The notes: a model not told the origin generated them from the sequence alone. A stretch of 64,000 nt of DNA from Aquiluna sp. (GCA_028095925.1 JAOHCW010000001.1:1-64000); one strand, 5' to 3'; shown: positions 8,556 through 16,848, numbered from the stretch's first letter. Numbers and translations are program-made.

Positions 8556-9545
8556 TTGACCGAGCGCATAATTACCTACGCCGAGGCAATACGCGAGGCC
8601 ATTGGTCAGGCCATGGAGGCCGACGAGAGTGTCTTTATGCTTGGCGAAGACATAGGGGTCTACGGTGGAGCCTTTGGAGTTTCCGGCGATCTCTATCACC
8701 GCTTTGGTGAGGAGCGCGTCCGCGATACGCCAATCTCTGAGCTCGGCATAGTCGGTGCTGCCGTGGGAGCAGCCCTAGTGGGTATGAAGCCGATCGTGGA
8801 GATCCAGTTCTCTGACTTCACCGCCCAGGCAATGGACCAGATTGTGAACCAGGCTGCGAAGATCCACTTCATGCTCGGCGGCGAACTTTCTGTCCCAATG
8901 GTTTTGCGTGCACCCTCTGGATCCGGCACTGGTGCTGCGGCCCAGCACTCCCAGTCTCTAGAGTCCTGGTTTGCGCACGTGCCCGGTCTGAAGGTGGTCC
9001 TGCCATCCTCGCCAGCAGATGCCAAGGGTCTTTTGCTATCAGCTCTCGATGATCCAAACCCAGTAATAGTTCTTGAGCACAAGCTGCTTTACAAGACCTC
9101 GGGCCATGTTCCTGAGGAGATGTATCGAACTCCAATTGGAGTCTCAAACGTTGTGCGCAACGGCACTGACCTCACCATCGTCGCAACCGGCGTGATGGTG
9201 TCGCGCTCAGTGGAGGCCGCGGAGCAGCTTGCGTCGGCGGGCATTGAGGCGTGCGTGATAGACGTCAGAACTCTCAGTCCCCTGGACATGGATCCAATAA
9301 ACGCATCCATCGCTGAGACAGGGAGGTTGATGCTGGTTCAAGAGGCACCGAAGCACGTTGGCTTTATGGCTGAGGTCGCGGCTCGTGTCTCAGAGGGCCC
9401 TGCAATCTACTCCCTAACTGAGCCCGTGTTGAGGCTTTGCGGCATGGACGTGCCAATTCCATACGCCCCTCAACTCGAGAAGTCTGTGGTTCCCCAGCTT
9501 GATGACATTGTCGAGGGGGCAAAGAATCTAGTGAGGGGCGTCTAA
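8556..9545 (+). CDS. TPP-dependent dehydrogenase E1 component, beta subunit
   Basis: 329 residues, starting at the TTG immediately after the E1alpha stop. [34 protein letters not shown] and IVEIQFSDF are the conserved E1beta blocks that complete the thiamine site, and the C-terminal transketolase domain ([27 protein letters not shown]) is present. It forms the alpha2beta2 E1 with the preceding gene. E1beta and E2 genes overlap by one base, so coupled expression is likely. Pyruvate, branched-chain and acetoin enzymes cannot be told apart by eye; operon context favours an acetoin-like substrate. Confidence 0.85.
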   Translation: MTERIITYAEAIREAIGQAMEADESVFMLGEDIGVYGGAFGVSGDLYHRFGEERVRDTPISELGIVGAAVGAALVGMKPIVEIQFSDFTAQAMDQIVNQAAKIHFMLGGELSVPMVLRAPSGSGTGAAAQHSQSLESWFAHVPGLKVVLPSSPADAKGLLLSALDDPNPVIVLEHKLLYKTSGHVPEEMYRTPIGVSNVVRNGTDLTIVATGVMVSRSVEAAEQLASAGIEACVIDVRTLSPLDMDPINASIAETGRLMLVQEAPKHVGFMAEVAARVSEGPAIYSLTEPVLRLCGMDVPIPYAPQLEKSVVPQLDDIVEGAKNLVRGV

Positions 9546-10633
9546 TGGCTCAGACACCTGTTGTTATGCCGAAGATGAGCATGACCATGACCGAGGGTGA
9601 GGTCGTGGAGATTCTGGTCAAGGTCGGTGACAAGGTCGAAAAAGGCCAGGTGGTTGCGGTCGTGGGAACTGACAAGACTGACATGGAGGTCGAAAGCGAC
9701 CATGAGGGCGAGGTCACTGAGATTTCAGTTGGTCCCGGAGATGTCATAGACGTTGGCGCACCTTTGTTTGTTCTTGAGACGTTGGGGGAAGACCTACTCG
9801 CTGGAATGTTTGATTCCCCGCCCGAATCGGTTCCGGTTGTAGTTGAAGAGCCGGCAGCGGAGCCAATAGAGAGTCCTGCTTCTCAGGCTGTAGCCGAAGG
9901 TGCCAAGGTTTTGGCTATGCCAGGCGCCCGCAAACAGGCTGCTGAGCTGGGCATAGACCTCGCCAAGATAACTCCTGCAAGCCCTGCAGGTGTCATCAAG
10001 CAGAGCGACCTACCCGCAGCTGGATCTCGGGAAGCTAAGGCCAGAGACCAAATCGCCAAGGTGGTTAACACCTCGACCCAAATTCCACAGTTCAGCCTCA
10101 GTGCAACTATTCAGCTCAACTCAGCTCTCGCGGAAGACGCTTCCGATCGTTTCGTTCAGCTGGCCAGAGCCTGGGTCAGGGTGCTAAGTGCGCTGCCGAA
10201 GTTGAATCAGAACTACATGAATGGCGAATTCATTAGCGTTGAGGAAATTCGCATCGCAGCGCTGGTGAAGAGCCCTTTGGGATATGTGTCTCCGTCTCTG
10301 GCTTCAGCACAAATTGAGTCGGGTGAGTGGGCACAGAGTGCCAGGGGCGTTCTAGAGGCTGCCAGAGCTAACAGAATCCCGGTAGAAAACCTGCAGCCTG
10401 CGACGACTTCAATTACCGACCTCGGCGAATTTGGCATTCGCCAAGCAAATACACTCCTCTTTCGACCGCAGAGTTCGGGGTTCAATGTTGGTGCAATCAG
10501 ACGGGGCGAATCCGGCTTTGAAATTGACTGCACAATTGTGATTGACCATAGAATTGCGGACCCGGGCGATGGAGCTGAGGCACTGGCTCTATTCGCCACA
10601 GAGTTGCAAAGGGAGCTCGATGTCAACAGCTAG
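9545..10633 (+). CDS. Dihydrolipoamide acyltransferase E2 component
   Basis: 362 residues. The lipoyl domain is at residues 1-80, with the lipoylated lysine in GTDKTDMEVES. A subunit-binding domain lies at about 125-158 (PGARKQAAELGIDLAKITPA). The rest is a short catalytic domain with DHRIADPGDGAEAL near the C-terminus; the active-site His is present, but the usual DHRxxDG is altered by a Pro after the Asp. It would transfer the acyl group from E1 to CoA. No E3 dihydrolipoamide dehydrogenase is encoded here, so the housekeeping one is probably shared. Its last 14 bases overlap the regulator start. Confidence 0.83.
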   Translation: MAQTPVVMPKMSMTMTEGEVVEILVKVGDKVEKGQVVAVVGTDKTDMEVESDHEGEVTEISVGPGDVIDVGAPLFVLETLGEDLLAGMFDSPPESVPVVVEEPAAEPIESPASQAVAEGAKVLAMPGARKQAAELGIDLAKITPASPAGVIKQSDLPAAGSREAKARDQIAKVVNTSTQIPQFSLSATIQLNSALAEDASDRFVQLARAWVRVLSALPKLNQNYMNGEFISVEEIRIAALVKSPLGYVSPSLASAQIESGEWAQSARGVLEAARANRIPVENLQPATTSITDLGEFGIRQANTLLFRPQSSGFNVGAIRRGESGFEIDCTIVIDHRIADPGDGAEALALFATELQRELDVNS

Positions 10634-11591
10634 GGACAGGGCGTTGATTGTGAAGGTCGCGCGCATGTATTACGAGCAAAACATGAGCCAAGACCAGATT
10701 GCTCGGGCGCTACTCACCAGTCGCTCAAACGTGTCTCGAATCCTTTCGGTTGCCAAGAAGCGCGGCATTGTCGAGATAAAGATCAACGAGGCTACTAAGC
10801 GAGAGACTGATATCGAGGAATTGCTCATCAGTCGTTTTGGGCTCCACGCTGCGATGGTGGCAAAGGTTCCAAGGTCAACAAGTGATTACAAAGCTGTGGG
10901 TCAGCTTGCGATTCAGAGTTTTTTGAGCCACCTCAAGCCAAGAGTGAAAGTCGCTGTCAGCTGGGGTCGGTCTATTCAGGCAATGGTTGATGCGCTGGAG
11001 CCTGAAAATAGACCGGATCTGACCTTTATCCCCTTGATGGGCGGAATGACTGCAATTCCCTCAAGCTACAGCGGGGAGGCCTTGATTCAGTCGCTCGCGG
11101 AAAAGTTCAATGCTCAGTATCAGGTGCTTCATGCGCCCACTATCGTGCAGTCTCCTGACATCAAGGTTGCCCTGATGCGAGAGCCATCGGTTGCTGCTGT
11201 GATTGATTCGGCAAGGACCGCAGACGTGGCCTTTGTTGGGATTGGCTCCAAGGGTGCTCACAGCTCACAGCACATTCTTCAGTCAGCTGGCATCACCCCA
11301 GAGGAAAACCCAGAATTTTTCGATGCTTGGAAGGGCGACCTTGCTGGCAGGTTCTTTGACCGCGATGGTAGGAGCATAAATTCACGACTTGATAACCGGA
11401 CGGTCGGACTCGAGCTAGGCGAGCTGGCCCGAATCAAAAGAGTTGTGGGTGTGGCAGCGGGAGAGGAAAAGACAGAGGGGATCTTGGCCGCGCTTCGCGG
11501 TGGGCTAATCTCGGAGCTGGTTACAAGCTCCAATTGCGCCCTGAAGCTTCTGGAGGCAGCCGAGAGCAAAACGTTAGGAGAGCTGGTTTAG
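10620..11591 (+). CDS. SorC/DeoR-type sugar-binding transcriptional regulator
   Basis: 323 residues from ATG 10620 (MSTARDRALIVKVARMYYEQ), inside the end of the E2 gene. An N-terminal helix-turn-helix (MSQDQIARALLTSRSNVSRIL) is followed by a SorC sugar-phosphate-binding domain (VAVSWGRSIQAMVDAL, FVGIGSKGAHSS, GVAAGEEKTEGILAALRGG). SorC proteins sense phosphorylated sugars or polyols and control the operon that makes them. Position between E2 and gutM/PTS genes implies control of this whole locus by a pathway intermediate. Candidate operators are the TGCAC repeats before 7545 and 12070. Confidence 0.85.
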   Translation: MSTARDRALIVKVARMYYEQNMSQDQIARALLTSRSNVSRILSVAKKRGIVEIKINEATKRETDIEELLISRFGLHAAMVAKVPRSTSDYKAVGQLAIQSFLSHLKPRVKVAVSWGRSIQAMVDALEPENRPDLTFIPLMGGMTAIPSSYSGEALIQSLAEKFNAQYQVLHAPTIVQSPDIKVALMREPSVAAVIDSARTADVAFVGIGSKGAHSSQHILQSAGITPEENPEFFDAWKGDLAGRFFDRDGRSINSRLDNRTVGLELGELARIKRVVGVAAGEEKTEGILAALRGGLISELVTSSNCALKLLEAAESKTLGELV

Positions 11592-11978
11592 ATGGAGATC
11601 CTGATTTGGATTCTTTTTCTTGTTGCGGTCATGTGGGTTTTTCAGCTCTACATGGCAGTCAAGCAGTCCCAGCGCTTCTCCAACGACCTAAGAGAAATTC
11701 GACTTCCAGGAACCACCACGACAGTTGGCATGGGCGGCTATCGCTATCGAGGGGGCAGGGCATTTGTGGCAATGGCCCAAAAAGACGGCGAGGTCACCGG
11801 AGCCAGAATCTTGGCGGGCCTGACCGTCTTTGCAAACTCCAAGCCCTTTGACGAGATTATCGGACACAAGTTGACCGATTTAGTCGAGGGTCGCGGTGTC
11901 GAAAACCAGAAATTTAAGGTGGTGGAAGCCACTAAGCATGCGGCAAAAACCCTGCTTGAACAAAATGCACAAACGTGA
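11592..11978 (+). CDS. gutM: GutM-like transcriptional activator
   Basis: 128 residues, beginning directly after the regulator stop (TAGATG). An N-terminal hydrophobic helix (LIWILFLVAVMWVFQLYMAV) precedes a GutM-type domain with GMGGYRYRGGRAFVAMA. GutM proteins accompany glucitol-type PTS operons and act as auxiliary activators. The membrane anchor suggests coupling to the transporter; that is inference. The 91-base gap before the PTS genes holds a TGCACA-type half-site and two hairpins. Confidence 0.75.
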   Translation: MEILIWILFLVAVMWVFQLYMAVKQSQRFSNDLREIRLPGTTTTVGMGGYRYRGGRAFVAMAQKDGEVTGARILAGLTVFANSKPFDEIIGHKLTDLVEGRGVENQKFKVVEATKHAAKTLLEQNAQT

Positions 11979-12003
11979 CAGTTTTAAGCACATTTAACTT
12001 CCA

Positions 12004-12048
12004 GCTAGCCCGCTAGCGTATCGAATAGCACGGTCAAAGATGACCGTG
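12004..12048 (+). promoter_or_regulatory. Leader hairpins before the PTS genes
   Basis: Two inverted repeats lie in the gutM-PTS gap: GCTAGC-CC-GCTAGC (12004-12017) and CACGGTCA-AAGA-TGACCGTG (12029-12048). The second is followed ten bases later by a near-ideal AAAGGAGG. Neither has a U-tract, so they are not terminators; processing or RNA-stability elements, or part of a promoter, are possible. Confidence 0.45.
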
Positions 12049-12069
12049 TCTCGATCCAAAGGAGGGTTG

Positions 12070-12657
12070 ATGAATTTATTCGCCAGCGCTGACACGGTTG
12101 CCGAACCGGAAGGCGTATGGGGAGCGATTGCAGGTGGAGCTGAATACTTCATCGGTATCTTCAACCAAGGTGGTGAGGTCTTCTTTGGCCTCATGGGAGG
12201 AATCCTTCCGACCCTGGTTGTTCTGCTCACAGCTGTGAACGCTCTCATCCGACTAATTGGACCAGAGAAGATCGAAACGCTCGGTAAGAAAGCCGCGCAG
12301 CCCGGTCTCATTTGGTACCCAGTCCGCTACATGGTGCTGCCATTCTTGGCAGTATTCTTCCTAACGAACCCAATGGCTTACACCATGGGTCGTTTCCTAC
12401 CCGAGCGTTTCAAGCCCGCTTTCTATGACTCAGCGGTTTCTTACGTTCACCCAATCACGGGTCTATTCCCACACGCCAACCCAGGTGAGCTCTTCGTTTA
12501 CCTAGGCATCGCGGCGGGAATTACTCAGCTGGGCCTAGGTCTTGGTGACCTGGCTCTGAGGTTCCTGTTGGTTGGACTTGTAGTCATCTTCATCCGAGGC
12601 ATCGTGACCGAATGGATCACCGCCAGGATGATTGCTAGGAAGGAAGCGAAAGCCTAA
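12070..12657 (+). CDS. PTS glucitol/sorbitol-family EIIC (SrlA-like)
   Basis: 195 residues. The sequence follows E. coli SrlA closely: EYFIGIFNQGGEVFFGLM, a central NPMAYTMGRFLPERFKP and HANPGELFVYLGIAAGIT are the family's most conserved blocks. It forms the membrane channel with the product of the next gene. Start chosen at ATG 12070 with AGGAGG four bases before; an in-frame ATG at 12040 would swallow both the ribosome binding site and a hairpin. Overlaps the next gene (TAATGG). Confidence 0.88.
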   Translation: MNLFASADTVAEPEGVWGAIAGGAEYFIGIFNQGGEVFFGLMGGILPTLVVLLTAVNALIRLIGPEKIETLGKKAAQPGLIWYPVRYMVLPFLAVFFLTNPMAYTMGRFLPERFKPAFYDSAVSYVHPITGLFPHANPGELFVYLGIAAGITQLGLGLGDLALRFLLVGLVVIFIRGIVTEWITARMIARKEAKA

Positions 12658-13196
12658 TGGACGGACTAAATAAAGTTCTGGTCACTATTGGCCGCGGTGT
12701 AGGTGGAGTTGTTGGAACCCTTTACCAAGCAGGGCGCGACACAATCGACACCATCATCCGTAACATCCTGCCTTTCATGGCATTCATCGCCTTCATCATC
12801 GGTCTGGTTCTTGCCACCGGTATTGGTGACGTGATTGCCAACGGCATAAAGGGACTCGCAGGCAACATCGTTGGTCTCTTGATTGTCTCCGTAGTTTGTG
12901 CCATTCCGGTGCTCTCACCACTGCTGGGCCCAGGTGCGGTTATCGCACAGGTTGTGGGTACCCTGCTCGGTGTCGAGATCGGCCGTGGCAACATTCCTCC
13001 TCAGATGGCTCTTCCAGCTCTATTCGCTATCAACCCTCAGGTTGGTTGCGACTTCATCCCAGTGGGCCTTGCCCTTGGAGAAGCTGAGCCAGAGACCGTC
13101 GAGGTCGGTGTTCCAGCAGTTCTCTTCTCGAGACTGATCACCGGACCGCTAGCCGTAGTAATTGCTTACGTGGCTAGCTTCGGAATGTACAGCTAG
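12657..13196 (+). CDS. PTS glucitol-family membrane domain (SrlE C-terminal half)
   Basis: 179 residues matching only the C-terminal membrane part of SrlE: AGRDTIDTIIRNILPFMAF, LLGPGAVIAQVVGTLLGVEIG, NPQVGCDFIPVGLALGEAE. In E. coli this domain is fused behind the EIIB domain in one 319-residue SrlE. Here it is a separate gene placed before EIIB, so the single SrlE gene is both split and reordered. Both halves look intact, which argues against a pseudogene. Confidence 0.85.
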   Translation: MDGLNKVLVTIGRGVGGVVGTLYQAGRDTIDTIIRNILPFMAFIAFIIGLVLATGIGDVIANGIKGLAGNIVGLLIVSVVCAIPVLSPLLGPGAVIAQVVGTLLGVEIGRGNIPPQMALPALFAINPQVGCDFIPVGLALGEAEPETVEVGVPAVLFSRLITGPLAVVIAYVASFGMYS

Positions 13197-13221
13197 AAAC
13201 AAAACAATCCTTTCGGGGGTT

Positions 13222-13259
13222 ATCAGAGGATGGGTCAGCAATTTGGCCCATCCTCTGAT
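13222..13259 (+). promoter_or_regulatory. Intercistronic hairpin in the PTS operon
   Basis: ATCAGAGGATGGG (13222-13234) pairs perfectly over 13 bp with CCCATCCTCTGAT (13247-13259) around a 12-base loop. No T-run follows, so it is not a classical terminator. It sits in the 115-base gap between the membrane-domain and EIIB genes and could be a processing or stability element that makes the soluble EIIB more abundant than the membrane subunits. Confidence 0.6.
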
Positions 13260-13311
13260 TACACCAAATTAGAGACTTCCAAAAAACAAAGAGGTTCAAG
13301 GAGCTAAGAAA

Positions 13312-13683
13312 ATGGCAGATTACAAAGCAGTCAAAATTGACAAGGGTCCTGGCGGATGGGGCGGACCGTTGACCATTAAGCCAACCGCTGATCGTCCTTA
13401 CATCTACTCGGTTACCGGTGGCGGTATTCATCCACTTGCCGCAAAGATCGCAGAATTAACCGGTGGCGAGGCATTTGACGGTTTTAGCTCTTCGAAGCCA
13501 TTCGATGAGATTGCGGTTGCAGTCATCGACTGTGGTGGCACAGCTCGCATCGGTGTTTATCCGATGAAGAAGGTCCCAACTGTGGACATCCACGCCACCA
13601 GCCCAGCGGGACCACTCGCAATGTTCATCACCGAGGATCTATTGGTCACCGGCGTGAAGCTGGACAACATAAACCCAGCCTAA
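13312..13683 (+). CDS. PTS glucitol-family EIIB domain (SrlE N-terminal half)
   Basis: 123 residues corresponding to the N-terminal EIIB domain of SrlE: IDKGPGGWGGPLTIKP, then AVIDCGGTARIGVYPMKKVP. The Cys of IDCGGT is the phosphorylation site. It ends where the fused SrlE would continue into its membrane domain, with no remnant of that domain. AAGGAG eight bases before the ATG supports the start. It takes phosphate from EIIA and passes it to the incoming polyol. Confidence 0.87.
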   Translation: MADYKAVKIDKGPGGWGGPLTIKPTADRPYIYSVTGGGIHPLAAKIAELTGGEAFDGFSSSKPFDEIAVAVIDCGGTARIGVYPMKKVPTVDIHATSPAGPLAMFITEDLLVTGVKLDNINPA

Positions 13684-13705
13684 AGACTTAGAAAGACAAG
13701 AATCG

Positions 13706-14074
13706 ATGACCGTGCTCTACAGCAGCACAGTCACCGAGATAGGTGAGCTCGTCCCGACTTTTGTGGCCGAAGGCATGCTCGTCTTCTTCGGTGAGGGCGC
13801 TCCAGAAGAACTAAAGACCTTCTGCATCATCCACAGGGTTGAGCACAAAGAGGGTCAGGTAAAGCCCGGGGACACGGTTTCAATCGACGGCTACAGCTTT
13901 GAAGTGTTGGCGGTTGGCTCTGTTGCCAATGACAACCTTTACAACCTGGGGCATCTAAACCTCAAGGCCGATGGCAACAATGAAGCTGACCTACCTGGCG
14001 ATGTCTGCATCGCTCAGGTTGAGCTGCCGGAAATAACCATTGGCACCAAATTGGAAATAACAAGGAGTAACTAA
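13706..14074 (+). CDS. PTS glucitol/sorbitol-family EIIA (SrlB-like)
   Basis: 122 residues, the usual size for EIIA-Gut (about 120). The region around FCIIHRVEHKEGQVKPGD carries the candidate phosphorylated His and the conserved C-terminal block follows (DLPGDVCIAQVELPEI). It relays phosphate from HPr to EIIB. Overlaps the dehydrogenase start by one base (TAATG). HPr and enzyme I are not in the window. Confidence 0.82.
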   Translation: MTVLYSSTVTEIGELVPTFVAEGMLVFFGEGAPEELKTFCIIHRVEHKEGQVKPGDTVSIDGYSFEVLAVGSVANDNLYNLGHLNLKADGNNEADLPGDVCIAQVELPEITIGTKLEITRSN

Positions 14075-15351
14075 TGCAGTACCGCCTGAAGCTATCTGAG
14101 CTGGCTGAGAAGCAGGGCAGACCTTTCAGAATCGCGCTGGTGGGGGCCGGTCAGATGGGAAGGGGCTTTGCCTCGCAGTCTCACCGCCTTGGCCTTCAGG
14201 TTGCGGTTGTGGCAGACATTGCCCCCGAGCGCATCACCCAGGCTTTTCACGATTTAGGGATGGGCGATCCCGTTATCTCATCTAATGCCCAAGATCTAAA
14301 CGCCGCTATTACCGCGGGCAAGCCTGCCGGAACTACCGATGCGGCCGTGGCGTCCAGCTTGGACGTGGATGTGGTTGTGGAGGCGACGGGAGTTGCTGCC
14401 ATTGGTGCGGACGTTATGTATCACGCCTTAAAGGCGAAAAAACACGTTGCAACTTTGAACGTCGAGGCTGATGTGACCGTTGGGCCAATGCTGCATCGGA
14501 TCGCCAAGGAAAACGGCGTCCTCTACAGCGTCTGCAATGGTGACGAGCCAGCAGAGGCCAAAGAGCTTGTGGACTTTGCCAAGGACCTCTCTTTTGAGGT
14601 GGTAATGGCAGGTAAGGGCAAGAACAATCCCTTTGAGCCCCACTCAAACCCTGACACCGTTGCCGAGCGAGCGGCCAAGAAGCACATGAATCCAAAGATG
14701 CTCGCGTCTTTCACAGACGGCTCAAAGACCATGATCGAGATGTCGGCTCTGGCCAACGCCACAGGCCTCAAGCTCACTAAACGAGGGATGCTCGGGCCGC
14801 AGGCTTCTAGAAACACACTCCAGGACGTCTTCAAACCGGTGAGTGAGGGTGGCGTCCTTGAGCAGACCGGCGTTGTGGACTACTGCACCGGCGATGTCGC
14901 TCCAGGCGTTTTTGTGGTGATTAAGACTGATAGCCCTTATGTTGCCGAAGAGATGAGCTACCTCTCTATGGGCCCAGGTCCCTACTTTGCCCTTTATCGT
15001 CCTTATCACCTGGCCTCAGTCGAGGCCCCAATGACAGTCGCGAAGATGCTGGTTGACGGCTATGAGACGCTGACCTGCGACAGCTTGATGACAGAGGTTA
15101 TTGCTTCAACAAAGAAGGCGCACAAGGCCGGAGAGATCTTCGATGGCATCGGCGGCTACTCGGCCAGGGGTGTTGCAGATCGAGTTGAGGATGCAAGGGC
15201 CGAAAACCTAGTACCTATTGGTCTGCTTCAAAACGCAGTGGCGAAGCGTGACCTACCCATTGACCACCTTGTCACCTACGATGATGTAGAGCTCGATGAG
15301 GATGCCACCATCTTCAAGCTGCGCAAGATGCAGGAAGAGCTGGGCATTTAG
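14074..15351 (+). CDS. NAD(P)-dependent oxidoreductase, COG4091/homoserine dehydrogenase-like
   Basis: 425 residues. N-terminal Rossmann motif (RIALVGAGQMGRGFASQSH), VVVEATGVAAIGADV and NVEADVTVGPMLHRIA belong to the predicted homoserine-dehydrogenase-like family, with a C-terminal SAF-like region. It occupies the place that the sorbitol-6-phosphate dehydrogenase SrlD has in true sorbitol operons but belongs to a different family. By position it should oxidise the phosphorylated polyol delivered by the PTS. Substrate and product are not known; the guess that they feed the upstream E1-E2 enzyme is inference. Confidence 0.75.
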   Translation: MQYRLKLSELAEKQGRPFRIALVGAGQMGRGFASQSHRLGLQVAVVADIAPERITQAFHDLGMGDPVISSNAQDLNAAITAGKPAGTTDAAVASSLDVDVVVEATGVAAIGADVMYHALKAKKHVATLNVEADVTVGPMLHRIAKENGVLYSVCNGDEPAEAKELVDFAKDLSFEVVMAGKGKNNPFEPHSNPDTVAERAAKKHMNPKMLASFTDGSKTMIEMSALANATGLKLTKRGMLGPQASRNTLQDVFKPVSEGGVLEQTGVVDYCTGDVAPGVFVVIKTDSPYVAEEMSYLSMGPGPYFALYRPYHLASVEAPMTVAKMLVDGYETLTCDSLMTEVIASTKKAHKAGEIFDGIGGYSARGVADRVEDARAENLVPIGLLQNAVAKRDLPIDHLVTYDDVELDEDATIFKLRKMQEELGI

Positions 15352-15359
15352 GGAGACCA

Positions 15360-15617
15360 ATGGCAGACAAGCCAGAGATCTGCGGTTTCTGCCACTCCGA
15401 TAAAGGCCGAGAGACCATCTTCGTCGGAAAGATCGAGTACGGCACAAAGTGTCTCACTTGCGGCGCAACTCAACAGTCCACACAGCGTGAGATGAAGCAG
15501 CAGGTTCGCGAGGTAGCCCAGGTTGGCTATGAGAATTCACCAATTGGCATTGTTTCGCGGATGCTTCAAGACCCCTACAAGTTCTTTACAGGCAAAAAGC
15601 AAAAGCCAAAAGACTAA
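15360..15617 (+). CDS. Small zinc-ribbon-like protein
   Basis: 85 residues. Two cysteine pairs, CGFC near the N-terminus and CLTCG about 25 residues later, look like a zinc ribbon. The rest is basic (FFTGKKQKPKD at the end). The gene follows the dehydrogenase by eight bases (GGAGACC before the ATG) and probably belongs to the same transcript. Function not recognised. Confidence 0.65.
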   Translation: MADKPEICGFCHSDKGRETIFVGKIEYGTKCLTCGATQQSTQREMKQQVREVAQVGYENSPIGIVSRMLQDPYKFFTGKKQKPKD

Positions 15618-15633
15618 ACCAACTTGTAGTTTT

Positions 15634-15650
15634 GTCTAGACCCCCTAGAC
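15634..15650. promoter_or_regulatory. Inverted repeat before the monooxygenase gene
   Basis: GTCTAG-ACCCC-CTAGAC, seven bases before the ATG at 15658. It overlaps a possible -10 (TAGACT) for a leaderless mRNA, so it may be an operator. Weak evidence. Confidence 0.3.
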
Positions 15651-15657
15651 TATTTGC

Positions 15658-16704
15658 ATGACTGAAATTCACTTTGGACTAGATACCTTCGGCGACATTT
15701 CGCTAGACGACACCGGACAGCTAAAGAGTGCGGGTCAGGTGATCAGGGACGTAGTCGCCGAGGCCGTCCACGCTGAGCAGCTTGGCTTTGACAGCTTCAA
15801 CGTCGGTGAGCATCACAGGGATGATTACGCAGTCAGCGCCCCCGACACGGTCCTAGCCGGAATCGCAACCCTCACCAATCGCATCAAGATCGGCACGGGC
15901 GTCACAGTTTTGTCCTCCGAGGATCCAGTAAGGGTTTACCAGCGCTTCGCCACCATCGACGCGCTATCCAATGGCAGAGCCGAAATCACGGCCGGTCGGG
16001 GATCGTTTACCGAGTCCTTCCCACTGTTTGGTTACAACCTCAGCGAGTACCACGTTCTTTTCGAGGAGAAGCTAGAGCTTTTGGTTGAGCTGCTAAAGGA
16101 GAATGCCGTCACTTGGCAGGGGACAAAAAGAGCTGGGCTTTCAAACCAGGAGGTTTACCCAAAGACTGAGCGTGGCGCTATTCCGCTGAGGGTTGGTGTC
16201 GGTGGATCGCCTGAGTCGGTGTTGAGGGCTGCGAGGCTCGGAATACCAATGGCCCTCGCAATCATCGGCGGGGATCCAGCAAGATTTGCTCCTTTTGCGA
16301 ATCTATACAGAGAGTCGTTAGCAAAGCTCGGACAAGAGCAGTTGCCTATTTCAATTCACTCGCCCGGCCACATAGCAGAGACCGATGAGCAGGCCATCGA
16401 AGAGCAGTGGCCACACTACGAGACTGCTTTCGGGCGAATTGGCAGAGAGAGAGGCTGGGGACCAACGACGAAGATGCACTTTATCTCCGAGGTCAACGGC
16501 GGTTCGCTCTACGTTGGATCACCCGAGACGGTGGCCAGAAAAATTGCTTACGCGGTGACCGCATTGGGGGCGACGAGGTTTGATTTCAAGTATGCAAATG
16601 GTCCAATGCCACACAGCAAACTCATGAAGTCTCTGGAGCTCTATGCAACCCAGGTAATTCCTCGAGTTAGGGAGCTTGTAGCCCATGAGAAAGCGGCCGT
16701 TTAG
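15658..16704 (+). CDS. Luciferase-like flavin-dependent monooxygenase
   Basis: 348 residues of the bacterial luciferase-like (LLM) TIM-barrel family: FDSFNVGEHHRDDYAVSAP, RIKIGTGVTVLSSEDPVRVY, GRAEITAGRGSFTESF and a C-terminal GSPETVARKIAYAV are the standard blocks for FMNH2/F420-type binding. Substrate cannot be read from sequence. It is separated from the zinc-ribbon gene by a 40-base gap holding an inverted repeat, so it probably has its own promoter. Confidence 0.85.
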   Translation: MTEIHFGLDTFGDISLDDTGQLKSAGQVIRDVVAEAVHAEQLGFDSFNVGEHHRDDYAVSAPDTVLAGIATLTNRIKIGTGVTVLSSEDPVRVYQRFATIDALSNGRAEITAGRGSFTESFPLFGYNLSEYHVLFEEKLELLVELLKENAVTWQGTKRAGLSNQEVYPKTERGAIPLRVGVGGSPESVLRAARLGIPMALAIIGGDPARFAPFANLYRESLAKLGQEQLPISIHSPGHIAETDEQAIEEQWPHYETAFGRIGRERGWGPTTKMHFISEVNGGSLYVGSPETVARKIAYAVTALGATRFDFKYANGPMPHSKLMKSLELYATQVIPRVRELVAHEKAAV

Positions 16705-16731
16705 GTCTCAGATTTTTTGATTGGAACTATT

Positions 16732-16744
16732 CCGAAATGTTCGG
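16732..16744. promoter_or_regulatory. Possible operator of the sugar ABC operon
   Basis: CCGAA-ATG-TTCGG, an inverted repeat in the 144-base gap before the ABC transporter. A possible promoter lies just after it (TTGTTC, 17 bases, TATGAA, at about 16757-16785), followed by a strong TAGGAGG ribosome binding site. A LacI-type repressor is common for such operons, but none is encoded nearby. Confidence 0.35.
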
Positions 16745-16848
16745 GCTTGTTCTTTATTGTTCGTTTGTGATTATTTTGTTATGAAATCAGCGACCTGACC
16801 CCTAATTGTGGGATTAGTCTTTTCCCAAGAGTCCAATTAGGAGGTTCA

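Noticed and set aside
13222-13259. Intrinsic terminator inside the PTS operon
   Set aside because: Strong stem but no T-run on either strand; described as an intercistronic hairpin instead.
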